Source of the DNA: an uncultured Lachnospiraceae bacterium
GTDB taxonomy: Bacteria; Bacillota; Clostridia; Lachnospirales; Lachnospiraceae
Length of the DNA: 10,695 bases
Assembly: GCA_958422845.1 (NCBI GenBank)
Contig: CATZPU010000021.1
Span: 1-10,695, forward strand
Reading direction: 5' to 3'
Under the pieces are notes generated by a model that had not been told where the DNA came from, ran no database searches, and saw nothing but the letters and a program-made list of their open reading frames with translations. The translations under genes and the position numbers were made by a program. Numbering within the stretch: the stretch's first letter is position 1; each line of letters starts with the position of its first letter. Positions 1-6,189 of this stretch are shown here, in pieces.

Positions 1-698
1 GAAGTGATGCGGCGGCTCAGGTGTCGCAGCTTGTGCTTCTGGAATCAGACTTTTCCAAGATGCCGTCCGTAGTGGCAGAGGGGCGGCGTGTCGTCAACAA
101 TATCGAGCGCACGGCGAGTCTCTTCCTTGTGAAGAATATTTTCTCTTTGTGTATGTCGATCCTGTCGATCGTCCTGATGGTGAATTATCCGCTGGAGCCG
201 TCACAGATCTCACTGATCAGTATGTTTACGATCGGTATTCCGGCGTTCGTCATGTCGCTTGAGAAGAATACGGAGCGGATACAGGGACATTTCCTAAGCA
301 ACGTCCTGTTCAAAGCGCTGCCCGGAGGTCTGACAGATTTTATCGTAGTCAGTGCGCTTTATCTGTTCTGTCTTGAGTTTAATGTAAGCGAGGCGGACGT
401 ATCGACTTCCTCGACCATCGTGCTTGCGATCGTAGGACTGATGATCCTTTATCAGATCGCTTCGCCGATGACGAAGTATCACTGGTTCTTGTGGTTCGGT
501 ATGGCGGCAGGGTTGATCTATTGTATGACATTCGTCAGCAGTATTTTTGCGATCACGAGTATTTCCAAGAAGAGCATGATGCTCCTTGTGATCTTTGCGA
601 TCATCACTGAGCCTATTTTCCGGTATTTGAGCATTATTGTGAAAAAGTTGTCGCATATGTATGCGAACCGTAAACAAAAGCATAAGACAGCTTCATAA
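1..698 (+). CDS. P-type cation-transporting ATPase, C-terminal part (5' end outside window)
   Basis: Reading frame open from the left edge (first full codon at position 3) to a TAA at 696-698, giving 231 residues. The first residues, SDAAAQVSQLVLLESDF, match the end of the HAD phosphorylation domain of P-type ATPases (usual wording SDAAR-x-A-x-LVLLD-x-F), so the GTG at 21 is internal and not the real start. Next comes the conserved hinge VVAEGRRVVNNIER and a membrane domain with about six hydrophobic helices. The phrase FTIGIPAFVMSLEKN followed by ALPGGL resembles the uncharacterised CtpE-like branch of Firmicutes and Actinobacteria, for which a Ca2+ or Mg2+ role is proposed. The product is an integral membrane pump. 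The catalytic DKTGT region and most of the protein lie upstream, so the transported ion cannot be read here. The tail is basic (NRKQKHKTAS). No terminator is visible before pyrH, so read-through is possible. Confidence 0.88.
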   Translation, partial: SDAAAQVSQLVLLESDFSKMPSVVAEGRRVVNNIERTASLFLVKNIFSLCMSILSIVLMVNYPLEPSQISLISMFTIGIPAFVMSLEKNTERIQGHFLSNVLFKALPGGLTDFIVVSALYLFCLEFNVSEADVSTSSTIVLAIVGLMILYQIASPMTKYHWFLWFGMAAGLIYCMTFVSSIFAITSISKKSMMLLVIFAIITEPIFRYLSIIVKKLSHMYANRKQKHKTAS

Positions 699-705
699 AT
701 TTTAG

Positions 706-734
706 TGGATTTTGGAGACAAATACTGGTATACT
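706..734 (+). promoter_or_regulatory. Candidate extended -10 promoter for the pyrH operon
   Basis: TATACT at 729-734 is preceded by TGG (726-728), giving the extended -10 form TGnTATAnT. The hexamer 17 bp upstream, TGGATT (706-711), is a poor -35, as is tolerated with an extended -10. The start of transcription would be near 741, about 27 nt before the pyrH ATG. The 12-mer TGGTATACTGTT recurs exactly at 6011-6022, ahead of the Rpn-family gene. Seen in sequence; function is inference. Confidence 0.5.
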
Positions 735-767
735 GTTATCAATAAAGCAAATTTAAGGAGACGAGTC

Positions 768-1463
768 ATGAAAAGAGTTCTTTTAAAGCTGAGCGGTGAG
801 GCGCTTGCCGGAGACAAAAAGACCGGATTTGACGAACCGACTGTCACGAAGGTGGCAAAGCAGGTAAAGACGCTTGTCGATCAGGGCATGGAGATAGGTA
901 TCGTGATCGGCGGCGGCAATTTCTGGAGAGGTCGTTCCAGTGAGAATATCGACCGTACAAAGGCAGATCAGATCGGCATGCTTGCCACTGTGATGAACTG
1001 CATCTACGTATCGGAGATATTCCGTTCGGTTGGAATGAAAACGTCCGTGATGACGCCGTTTGTCTGCGGAGCGTTTACTGAGTTATTTTCCAAGGATAAA
1101 GCAAATGAGAATTTTGCAAACGGCGTTGTGACATTTTTTGCAGGCGGTACGGGACATCCGTATTTCTCTACAGACACGGCGACTGTGCTGCGCGCGATCG
1201 AGATCGAGGCAGAGGTGATCCTGCTTGCCAAGTCGATCGACGGCGTGTATGACAGCGATCCGAAGGACAATCCGAACGCGCAGAAGTTCGATGAGATCTC
1301 TATTGCAGAAGTCATTGACAGAAAGCTTGGCGTAGTGGATATGACTGCATCGATCCTGTGTATGGAGAACAAGATGCCGATGCTTGTGTTCGGACTGAAT
1401 CAGGAAAACAGCATAGTAGATACCGTAAACGGAACGCTTAACGGTACGAAAGTCACCGTGTAA
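768..1463 (+). CDS. pyrH: UMP kinase
   Basis: Cytosolic enzyme that phosphorylates UMP to UDP with ATP, the step after de novo UMP synthesis. The 231-residue length is normal for bacterial UMP kinase of the amino-acid-kinase fold. Motifs visible are KLSGEAL at residues 7-13 (phosphate loop), GGGNFWRG at 48-55, ADQIGMLATVMN at 66-77 (UMP contact and dimer region), GGTGHPYFSTDTA at 126-138, and KSIDGVYDSDP at 155-165 (nucleotide site). The frame stays open upstream to 705, but the ATG at 768 is right: it sits 8 nt behind AAGGAG (755-760) and begins with the family's MKRVLLKLSG. It is first in a tight operon, 18 nt ahead of frr, the usual partner. Bacterial UMP kinases are typically activated by GTP and inhibited by UTP (family knowledge). 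Confidence 0.97.
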   Translation: MKRVLLKLSGEALAGDKKTGFDEPTVTKVAKQVKTLVDQGMEIGIVIGGGNFWRGRSSENIDRTKADQIGMLATVMNCIYVSEIFRSVGMKTSVMTPFVCGAFTELFSKDKANENFANGVVTFFAGGTGHPYFSTDTATVLRAIEIEAEVILLAKSIDGVYDSDPKDNPNAQKFDEISIAEVIDRKLGVVDMTASILCMENKMPMLVFGLNQENSIVDTVNGTLNGTKVTV

Positions 1464-1481
1464 ATACAGGAGGAAGAGATT

Positions 1482-2033
1482 ATGGACGAGAGAATCAAGG
1501 TATATGACGAGAAAATGACAAAGACATACAACAATCTGCTTTCTGAGTTCGGTACGATCCGTGCAGGACGTGCGAATCCGAATGTGCTCAATAAGATCAA
1601 GGTAGATTACTACGGTACTCCGACGCCGCTGCAGCAGGTGGGAAATATTACAGTTCCGGAACCGAGGATCCTGCAGATCCAGCCGTGGGAAGCATCTATG
1701 GTAAAAACGATTGAGAAAGCGATCCTGATGTCTGATGTCGGCATCAATCCGACCAACGACGGTCGTGTGATCCGCCTTGTATTTCCGGAGCTTACAGAAG
1801 AGCGCAGAAAGGATCTCGTAAAGGACATCAAGAAAAAGGGTGAAGCAGGAAAAGTGGCGATCCGCAATATCAGAAGAGATGCGAACGACACACTGAAAAA
1901 ACTTGGCAAGGCAGATGTGTCTGAGGACGAGATCAAAGAGCTGGAAGAAAAAGTTCAGAAGATGACGGACAAATATATCAAGGAAATTGATAAAGCAGTG
2001 GACGAGAAGTCGAAGGAAATTCTTACAGTATAA
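1482..2033 (+). CDS. frr: Ribosome recycling factor
   Basis: Cytosolic translation factor that, with EF-G, splits the post-termination 70S ribosome so its subunits can be reused. The 183 residues match the usual 183-185. The hallmark blocks are present: RAGRANPNVL at 28-36 onward, VDYYGTPTPLQQ at 41-52, VPEPRILQIQPWE at 58-70, and the basic VAIRNIRRDA at 125-134, whose arginines lie on the long three-helix bundle that contacts 23S rRNA. The ends of the sequence are helical and highly charged, as expected for this tRNA-shaped protein. AGGAGG (1468-1473) lies 8 nt before the ATG. It follows pyrH by 18 nt, the classical pyrH-frr pairing, and is followed by an 86-nt gap with a terminator-like fold before uppS. 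Confidence 0.97.
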   Translation: MDERIKVYDEKMTKTYNNLLSEFGTIRAGRANPNVLNKIKVDYYGTPTPLQQVGNITVPEPRILQIQPWEASMVKTIEKAILMSDVGINPTNDGRVIRLVFPELTEERRKDLVKDIKKKGEAGKVAIRNIRRDANDTLKKLGKADVSEDEIKELEEKVQKMTDKYIKEIDKAVDEKSKEILTV

Positions 2034-2046
2034 GAAACGTGGGGAT

Positions 2047-2106
2047 GCCGCAAACTGTACGGACGGGGAGTGCTCCGCCGGAGCTGTTTTGCGGCTCTTT
2101 CTTTTT
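2047..2106 (+). terminator. Terminator or attenuator-like structure between frr and uppS
   Basis: GCCGCAAA (2047-2054) is the exact reverse complement of TTTGCGGC (2088-2095). Enclosed is a second hairpin, GCTCC (2072-2076) with GGAGC (2080-2084) and a 3-nt loop. The T-rich run TCTTTCTTTTT (2096-2106) follows immediately. This is the layout of an intrinsic terminator, but the T-tract abuts the uppS Shine-Dalgarno sequence GGGAGG (2107-2112). An alternative stem, GGAGC with GGCTC (2080-2084 with 2093-2097), would exclude the inner hairpin. It may partly terminate transcription or adjust expression of the downstream lipid genes. Pairings are seen; function is inferred. Confidence 0.5.
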
Positions 2107-2119
2107 GGGAGGAATGGTT

Positions 2120-2827
2120 ATGGTAATTCCGCAGCATGTTGCGATAATATTAGATGGAAACGGGCGCTGGGCGAAGAGCAAGGGGATGCCGCGCAATTAC
2201 GGACACGCAAGAGGCGCAAAGAATCTTGAGGTGATCTGCGAGGATGCATACAATATGGGAATCAAGTATCTGACCGTGTATCTTTTCTCGACGGAGAACT
2301 GGAAGCGTTCTAAAGACGAGGTAGACGGCCTGATGAGGCTGTTCCGCCGCTACACAAAGACGTGTATCAAAACGGCACGGGACAACAATATGAAGGTGCG
2401 CGTGCTCGGCGATCCGACGGCGTTCGATCAGGACCTTCAGGACAGCCTGAAAATGCTCGTGGAGTCCTCGAAGGACAATACGGGACTGAATTTCCAGATC
2501 GCGCTCAATTACGGAAGCAGAGATGAGATCGTGCGCGCCGTGCGCAAGGTGGCATCGGACTGCGCTTCGGGCAAACTTTCACCGGAGGATATTACGGAGA
2601 GCAGCTTTGCATCGTATCTCGATACGGCAGAAGTGCCTGATCCCGACCTTCTGATCCGTACAAGCGGAGAGCAGCGGCTTTCTAATTACCTGATGTGGCA
2701 GCTTGCGTATACGGAGTTTTATTTTACAGAAGTTCCGTGGCCTGCATTTACGAAAGATGATCTTTGGAAGGCGATCGAGAAATTCAACGGCCGAAGCAGG
2801 CTTTACGGCGGAAACAGGGAGGGATAA
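2120..2827 (+). CDS. uppS: Undecaprenyl diphosphate synthase (cis-prenyltransferase)
   Basis: Adds eight isopentenyl units in cis to farnesyl diphosphate, making the C55 lipid carrier for peptidoglycan and wall polymers; a cytosolic dimer working at the membrane. 235 residues. The N-terminal block HVAIILDGNGRWAK contains the catalytic Asp at residue 12, with GNGRW at 13-17 binding diphosphate. STENWKRS is at 57-64, and the C-terminal RTSGEQRLSN (180-189), then LMWQLAYTEFYFT (191-203), carries the IPP-binding Arg/Ser/Glu residues. The frame is open back to a GTG at 2039, and two ATGs occur at 2114 and 2120. I choose 2120 because GGAGG (2108-2112) is then 7 nt away, whereas the ATG at 2114 touches it. 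The TAA ends 1 nt before the cdsA ATG, so translation is probably coupled. Confidence 0.96.
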   Translation: MVIPQHVAIILDGNGRWAKSKGMPRNYGHARGAKNLEVICEDAYNMGIKYLTVYLFSTENWKRSKDEVDGLMRLFRRYTKTCIKTARDNNMKVRVLGDPTAFDQDLQDSLKMLVESSKDNTGLNFQIALNYGSRDEIVRAVRKVASDCASGKLSPEDITESSFASYLDTAEVPDPDLLIRTSGEQRLSNYLMWQLAYTEFYFTEVPWPAFTKDDLWKAIEKFNGRSRLYGGNREG

Positions 2828-2828
2828 T

Positions 2829-3647
2829 ATGTTTCGTACTAGGTTGTTAAGCGGGATCGTTCTGGTGATCCTTGCGCTTGTGCTCCTTATCACAGGAGGA
2901 CCGCTGCTTGCGGCATCACTGTTTGCAATCTCCATAATCGGGCTGCATGAGCTGTACCGCGCTTTGCATATTGAGGATGGAAGGTTCTCGCCGCTTGCGA
3001 TGGTAGGGTATCTGGGATGCTTTTTCTATTACATAATTGTATTTTTGGATCTTTCTGCATATACTATGGCAGGCATGCTTGCTCTTTTGATCCTGCTTAT
3101 GGCTGTATATGTGTTTACATATCCAAGGTACAAGACGGATCAGGTCACGGGCGCATTTTTCGGTGTGGTATACGTGGCGGTGATGCTTTCCTGCATCTAT
3201 GAGCTTCGTATCATGGAGCACGGCGTATTCCTCGTATGGCTGATCTTTATCAGCTCGTGGGGCTGCGATACGTGCGCATACTGCGTCGGAATGCTGTTTG
3301 GAAAACACAAGATGTCTCCGAAGCTCAGTCCGAAGAAATCCATCGAAGGCGCAGTCGGAGGCGTTGTCGGCGCCGCGGCGATCGGCGCGATCTACGCGGC
3401 GGCGATCTCCGGACAGATGGGCGGCGATACGTATACGATCATAAGCTTTGCAGTGATCAGTGCGGTCGGAGGGCTGATCTCCATGATCGGCGATCTGGCG
3501 GCGTCTGCGATCAAGAGAAACCGCGGGATCAAGGATTACGGTAAACTGATACCGGGACACGGCGGTATTCTGGATCGCTTTGACAGCGTGATCTTTATCG
3601 CTCCGGTCATCTACTATCTGGCGCAGGCATTTTCAGGTGTATTTTAA
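2829..3647 (+). CDS. cdsA: Phosphatidate cytidylyltransferase (CDP-diacylglycerol synthase)
   Basis: Integral membrane enzyme joining phosphatidic acid and CTP into CDP-diacylglycerol, the branch point of bacterial phospholipid synthesis. The 272 residues contain about eight hydrophobic segments. The family signature is complete near the C-terminus: SAIKR at 226-230, KD at 235-236, and IPGHGGILDRFD at 241-252, including the Asp residues that bind the paired metals. SPKKSIEG at 167-174 is the second conserved cytosolic block. The frame extends upstream to 2703 inside uppS, but the ATG at 2829 has GGGAGGG (2817-2823) within the uppS tail and gives a normal N-terminus starting with a membrane helix. 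It lies 1 nt from the uppS stop and 29 nt before dxr. Confidence 0.96.
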   Translation: MFRTRLLSGIVLVILALVLLITGGPLLAASLFAISIIGLHELYRALHIEDGRFSPLAMVGYLGCFFYYIIVFLDLSAYTMAGMLALLILLMAVYVFTYPRYKTDQVTGAFFGVVYVAVMLSCIYELRIMEHGVFLVWLIFISSWGCDTCAYCVGMLFGKHKMSPKLSPKKSIEGAVGGVVGAAAIGAIYAAAISGQMGGDTYTIISFAVISAVGGLISMIGDLAASAIKRNRGIKDYGKLIPGHGGILDRFDSVIFIAPVIYYLAQAFSGVF

Positions 3648-3676
3648 GCTGTATTTGAGGAAAGGATGAAGTACAG

Positions 3677-4819
3677 ATGAAAAAGATAGCAATTCTCGGT
3701 TCTACAGGCTCTATCGGAACACAGACGCTTGACGTCGTAAGAGCGAACGGCGATATAGAGGTAGCGGCGCTGTCCGCAGGAAGAAATATAAAGCTGCTCG
3801 AAGCGCAGATACGGGAGTTTCGTCCGCGCATCGCGGCTGTCTGGGAGGAAGCAGATGCAAAAGAGCTTCGGACGGCAGTGGCAGACCTTCCTGTCCGTAT
3901 CGTATCAGGTATGGATGGCTTGAAGGAGATCGCAGTCTGTGAAGAGGCGCAGATACTTGTGACTGCGATCGTCGGAATGATCGGCATCGTGCCGACGATA
4001 GAGGCGATCAAAGCAGGAAAGGATATTGCGCTTGCAAATAAAGAAACGCTTGTTACAGCAGGGCATATCATCATGCCGCTTGCAAAGGAGCATGGCGTGC
4101 GTATCCTTCCGGTCGACAGTGAGCACAGTGCGATCTTCCAGTCATTAAACGGAGAGGACGGCAGACAGATCGATAAGATACTTCTGACGGCATCGGGCGG
4201 ACCGTTTCGCGGCCGCACATACGACGAGCTTAAAAATGTGCGCGTTGAGGATGCGTTGAAGCATCCGAACTGGGCAATGGGACAGAAGATCACGATCGAT
4301 TCTGCGAGCATGGTAAATAAAGGGCTTGAGGTCATGGAGGCACGCTGGCTGTTCGGCACAGATCTGGATCAGATTCAGGTAGTGATCCAGCCGCAGAGTA
4401 TTATTCATTCTATGGTGCAGTTTACAGACGGTGCAGTGATTGCGCAGCTTGGCACGCCGGATATGAAGCTGCCGATCCAGTATGCGCTTTACTATCCGAA
4501 CCGTCGTTTTCTGGCGGGAGACCGTCTTGATTTTGCAAAAATAGGCAGCATTACGTTTGAAGATCCGGATATGGATACATTTCTGGGACTCAAATACGCA
4601 TTTGAGGCAGCAAGAACGGGAGGTTCGATGCCGACCGTATTCAATGCGGCGAATGAGCGTGCTGTGAGCAAGTTTTTGAAGCGGCAGATTGGATTTACGG
4701 ATATTTATGAGATTATACGTTACTGCATGGACGGACATCGTTTGATCGAGAATCCAGATGTCGGACAGATACTTGATACGGAGCAGGCAGTATACGATAT
4801 TATTGAAAGCAGGTGGTAA
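3677..4819 (+). CDS. dxr: 1-deoxy-D-xylulose 5-phosphate reductoisomerase
   Basis: Cytosolic NADPH- and metal-dependent enzyme converting DXP to 2-C-methyl-D-erythritol 4-phosphate, the first committed step of the MEP isoprenoid pathway and the target of fosmidomycin. At 380 residues it is of normal length. The NADPH loop GSTGSIGTQTL is at residues 8-18, and ANKETLVTAG at 120-129. The metal ligands appear as Asp147 and Glu149 in PVDSEHSAIFQSL (145-157) and Glu218 in NKGLE (214-218), whose Asn and Lys bind the phosphate. HPNWAMGQKITIDSA (196-210) is also conserved. AAAGG (3661-3665) lies 11 nt upstream of the ATG, a slightly long spacing. It feeds the IPP used by uppS two genes upstream, and its stop is 1 nt from the rseP start. 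Confidence 0.97.
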   Translation: MKKIAILGSTGSIGTQTLDVVRANGDIEVAALSAGRNIKLLEAQIREFRPRIAAVWEEADAKELRTAVADLPVRIVSGMDGLKEIAVCEEAQILVTAIVGMIGIVPTIEAIKAGKDIALANKETLVTAGHIIMPLAKEHGVRILPVDSEHSAIFQSLNGEDGRQIDKILLTASGGPFRGRTYDELKNVRVEDALKHPNWAMGQKITIDSASMVNKGLEVMEARWLFGTDLDQIQVVIQPQSIIHSMVQFTDGAVIAQLGTPDMKLPIQYALYYPNRRFLAGDRLDFAKIGSITFEDPDMDTFLGLKYAFEAARTGGSMPTVFNAANERAVSKFLKRQIGFTDIYEIIRYCMDGHRLIENPDVGQILDTEQAVYDIIESRW

Positions 4820-4820
4820 T

Positions 4821-5852
4821 TTGAAGCTCCTTATAGCGCTGCTGATATTCAGCGTCATCATTATCATACATGAGTTCGGACATTTTCTGTTCGCAAAGAT
4901 GAACGGGATCACGGTCGTGGAATTTTCACTCGGCATGGGTCCCAGGCTTTTAAGCCATGAGTGGGGCGGTACAAGATATTCACTGAAGATTCTTCCGTTT
5001 GGCGGTTCGTGTATGATGCTTGGCGAAGATGCAGAGGATGAGGGAGAAGGAACTTTCGGGAGCAAATCCGTATGGGCAAGGATCTCCGTGGTTGTGGCGG
5101 GACCGATATTTAATTTTATTCTTGCATTTGTGCTTTCTATCTTTATTATTGGAACGATCGGATATGATGAACCGATTATTCGGGGTGTAATGGACGGATA
5201 TCCGGCACAGGAAGCCGGGCTGCAGGCAGGCGACCGTATCACGAGAATGAACGGGAAAAAGATCATGTTTTACCGTGAGATATCCAATTACGGCATGTTC
5301 CATAGCGGGGAGAGCGTCGTATTTGAATATGAGCGTGACGGACAGAAGCATACGGCGACTGTGACGCCGAAACTTACAGATGAAGGATATCTGTACGGTG
5401 TGCAGGGCAGCGTAAATCTCAGGAAAAAAACGACGCCTCTTGAGACGCTCCGGTACAGCGCGCATGAGGTGTACTACTGGATCGATCTGACGCTGCAAAG
5501 CCTCAAGATGCTTGTGACAGGCGGCGTGACGATCAACGACATGTCAGGTCCCGTCGGCGTCGTAGATGCGATCGGCGACACGTATGAGGCGAGCAGGCAG
5601 GACGGCCCGTTGTATGTCTGGCTGAACCTTGTCAATATCGCAATTTTGCTGACTGCGAACCTGGGCGTGATGAATCTGCTGCCGATTCCGGCGCTTGACG
5701 GAGGTCGTCTCGTATTTCTGATCCTCGAGGCGATCCGCGGCAAAAAGGTGAATCAGGAGATCGAGGCAAGGATACACATGGCAGGGCTGATGCTTCTGAT
5801 GGTGCTCATGGTGTTCGTTATGTTTAACGATGTGAGGAAGATATTGATGTAA
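4821..5852 (+). CDS. rseP: RseP/RasP-type site-2 zinc metalloprotease
   Basis: Intramembrane metalloprotease that makes the second cut in regulated proteolysis. In Bacillus the orthologue RasP acts on the anti-sigma factor RsiW and on signal-peptide remnants; substrates here are unknown. The 343-residue reading has HEFGH at 17-21 (zinc ligands and catalytic Glu18) in the first membrane helix. A membrane segment lies near 90-115, a PDZ domain around 118-185, and NLLPIPALDGGR at 285-296, whose Asp293 is the third zinc ligand, precedes the last helices. I choose the TTG at 4821: AGGTGG (4811-4816) precedes it by 4 nt and it gives the family N-terminus. An ATG at 4758 would overlap dxr by 62 nt and add 21 poorly fitting residues. 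Last gene of the operon; a terminator follows. Confidence 0.95.
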   Translation: MKLLIALLIFSVIIIIHEFGHFLFAKMNGITVVEFSLGMGPRLLSHEWGGTRYSLKILPFGGSCMMLGEDAEDEGEGTFGSKSVWARISVVVAGPIFNFILAFVLSIFIIGTIGYDEPIIRGVMDGYPAQEAGLQAGDRITRMNGKKIMFYREISNYGMFHSGESVVFEYERDGQKHTATVTPKLTDEGYLYGVQGSVNLRKKTTPLETLRYSAHEVYYWIDLTLQSLKMLVTGGVTINDMSGPVGVVDAIGDTYEASRQDGPLYVWLNLVNIAILLTANLGVMNLLPIPALDGGRLVFLILEAIRGKKVNQEIEARIHMAGLMLLMVLMVFVMFNDVRKILM

Positions 5853-5913
5853 GGAATCTGGAAGACGGATGGAGCGTTTCGGTCAGCAGGCAATACAGAT
5901 CAGATTTATTTTT

Positions 5914-5952
5914 GGGGAATATCGTGAGTTTGCGGTATTCCCTGTATTTTTT
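5914..5952 (+). terminator. Intrinsic terminator after rseP
   Basis: GGGAATA (5915-5921) pairs exactly with TATTCCC (5936-5942). The stem continues through T-G, C-G, G-C and T-G pairs (5922-5925 with 5932-5935) to a small loop. Downstream is TGTATTTTTT (5943-5952). It ends the pyrH-rseP operon and separates it from the accessory unit. The first 60 nt of the gap (5853-5913) show nothing else. Confidence 0.85.
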
Positions 5953-5990
5953 ATATTTAAACTACTGCCGAACATTTATCGGCTTAAATC

Positions 5991-6019
5991 TGGTAAAAAA
6001 ACAGGCGGTATGGTATACT
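5991..6019 (+). promoter_or_regulatory. Candidate extended -10 promoter for the Rpn-family gene
   Basis: TGGTATACT at 6011-6019 is an extended -10 (TGn plus TATACT at 6014-6019). The -35 position (TGGTAA, 5991-5996; 17 bp spacer) is weak. Transcription would start near 6026, leaving a leader of about 164 nt before the ATG at 6190. The core is identical over 12 bases to that ahead of pyrH. Confidence 0.45.
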
Positions 6020-6069
6020 GTTTTAAAGCATTATTTTTCTAAAAATCAGGCAAATTTGCATCTATTCTC

Positions 6070-6186
6070 ATTTCTGCCGTCAGGCATCATTTCAGAAATC
6101 TCAATGCTTTACTATCCACAGACGCAGGGAGATTTCCGAAGAAAGAAACGGCAGGAGTATCTCCCGACACAAAAGAAAGGAGATAC
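6070..6186 (+). promoter_or_regulatory. Structured leader with four interlocking inverted repeats; the last covers the ribosome binding site
   Basis: Four pairings are visible. (A) ATTTCTG 6070-6076 with CAGAAAT 6093-6099. (B) GAAATCTC 6095-6102 with GAGATTTC 6129-6136. (C) GGGAGAT 6127-6133 with ATCTCCC 6159-6165. (D) GTATCTCC 6157-6164 with GGAGATAC 6179-6186. Each overlaps the next, so A excludes B, B excludes C and C excludes D. Stem D contains the Shine-Dalgarno GGAG (6179-6182) of the gene starting at 6190. A plus C would leave it free; B plus D would bury it. This looks like a translational switch, but it matches no riboswitch class I recognise, and short stems can arise by chance. Confidence 0.35.
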
Positions 6187-6189
6187 CAT

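Noticed and set aside
2039..2119. Longer uppS beginning at GTG 2039 or ATG 2114
   Set aside because: The added residues do not resemble UppS, 2039 would place the terminator-like fold inside the gene, and the Shine-Dalgarno touches 2114 but is well spaced for 2120.
2703..2828. Longer cdsA beginning inside uppS
   Set aside because: The extension overlaps conserved uppS codons, and the ATG at 2829 has a good ribosome site and gives a normal N-terminus.
2916..4359. Further long - strand frames opposite cdsA and dxr (2916-3560 and 3607-4359)
   Set aside because: Same reason: antisense to clear coding sequence, with no start signals and no protein-like motifs.
4145..5266. Long open frame on the - strand (about 373 codons) opposite dxr and rseP
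   Set aside because: It lies wholly antisense to two genes with full family motifs, has no ribosome site or recognisable domain, and its composition is that of a complementary-strand shadow.
6050..6059. GCAAATTTGC perfect 10-bp palindrome in the Rpn leader as an operator
   Set aside because: It is short and AT-rich, lies downstream of the presumed start, and has no second copy in the window.
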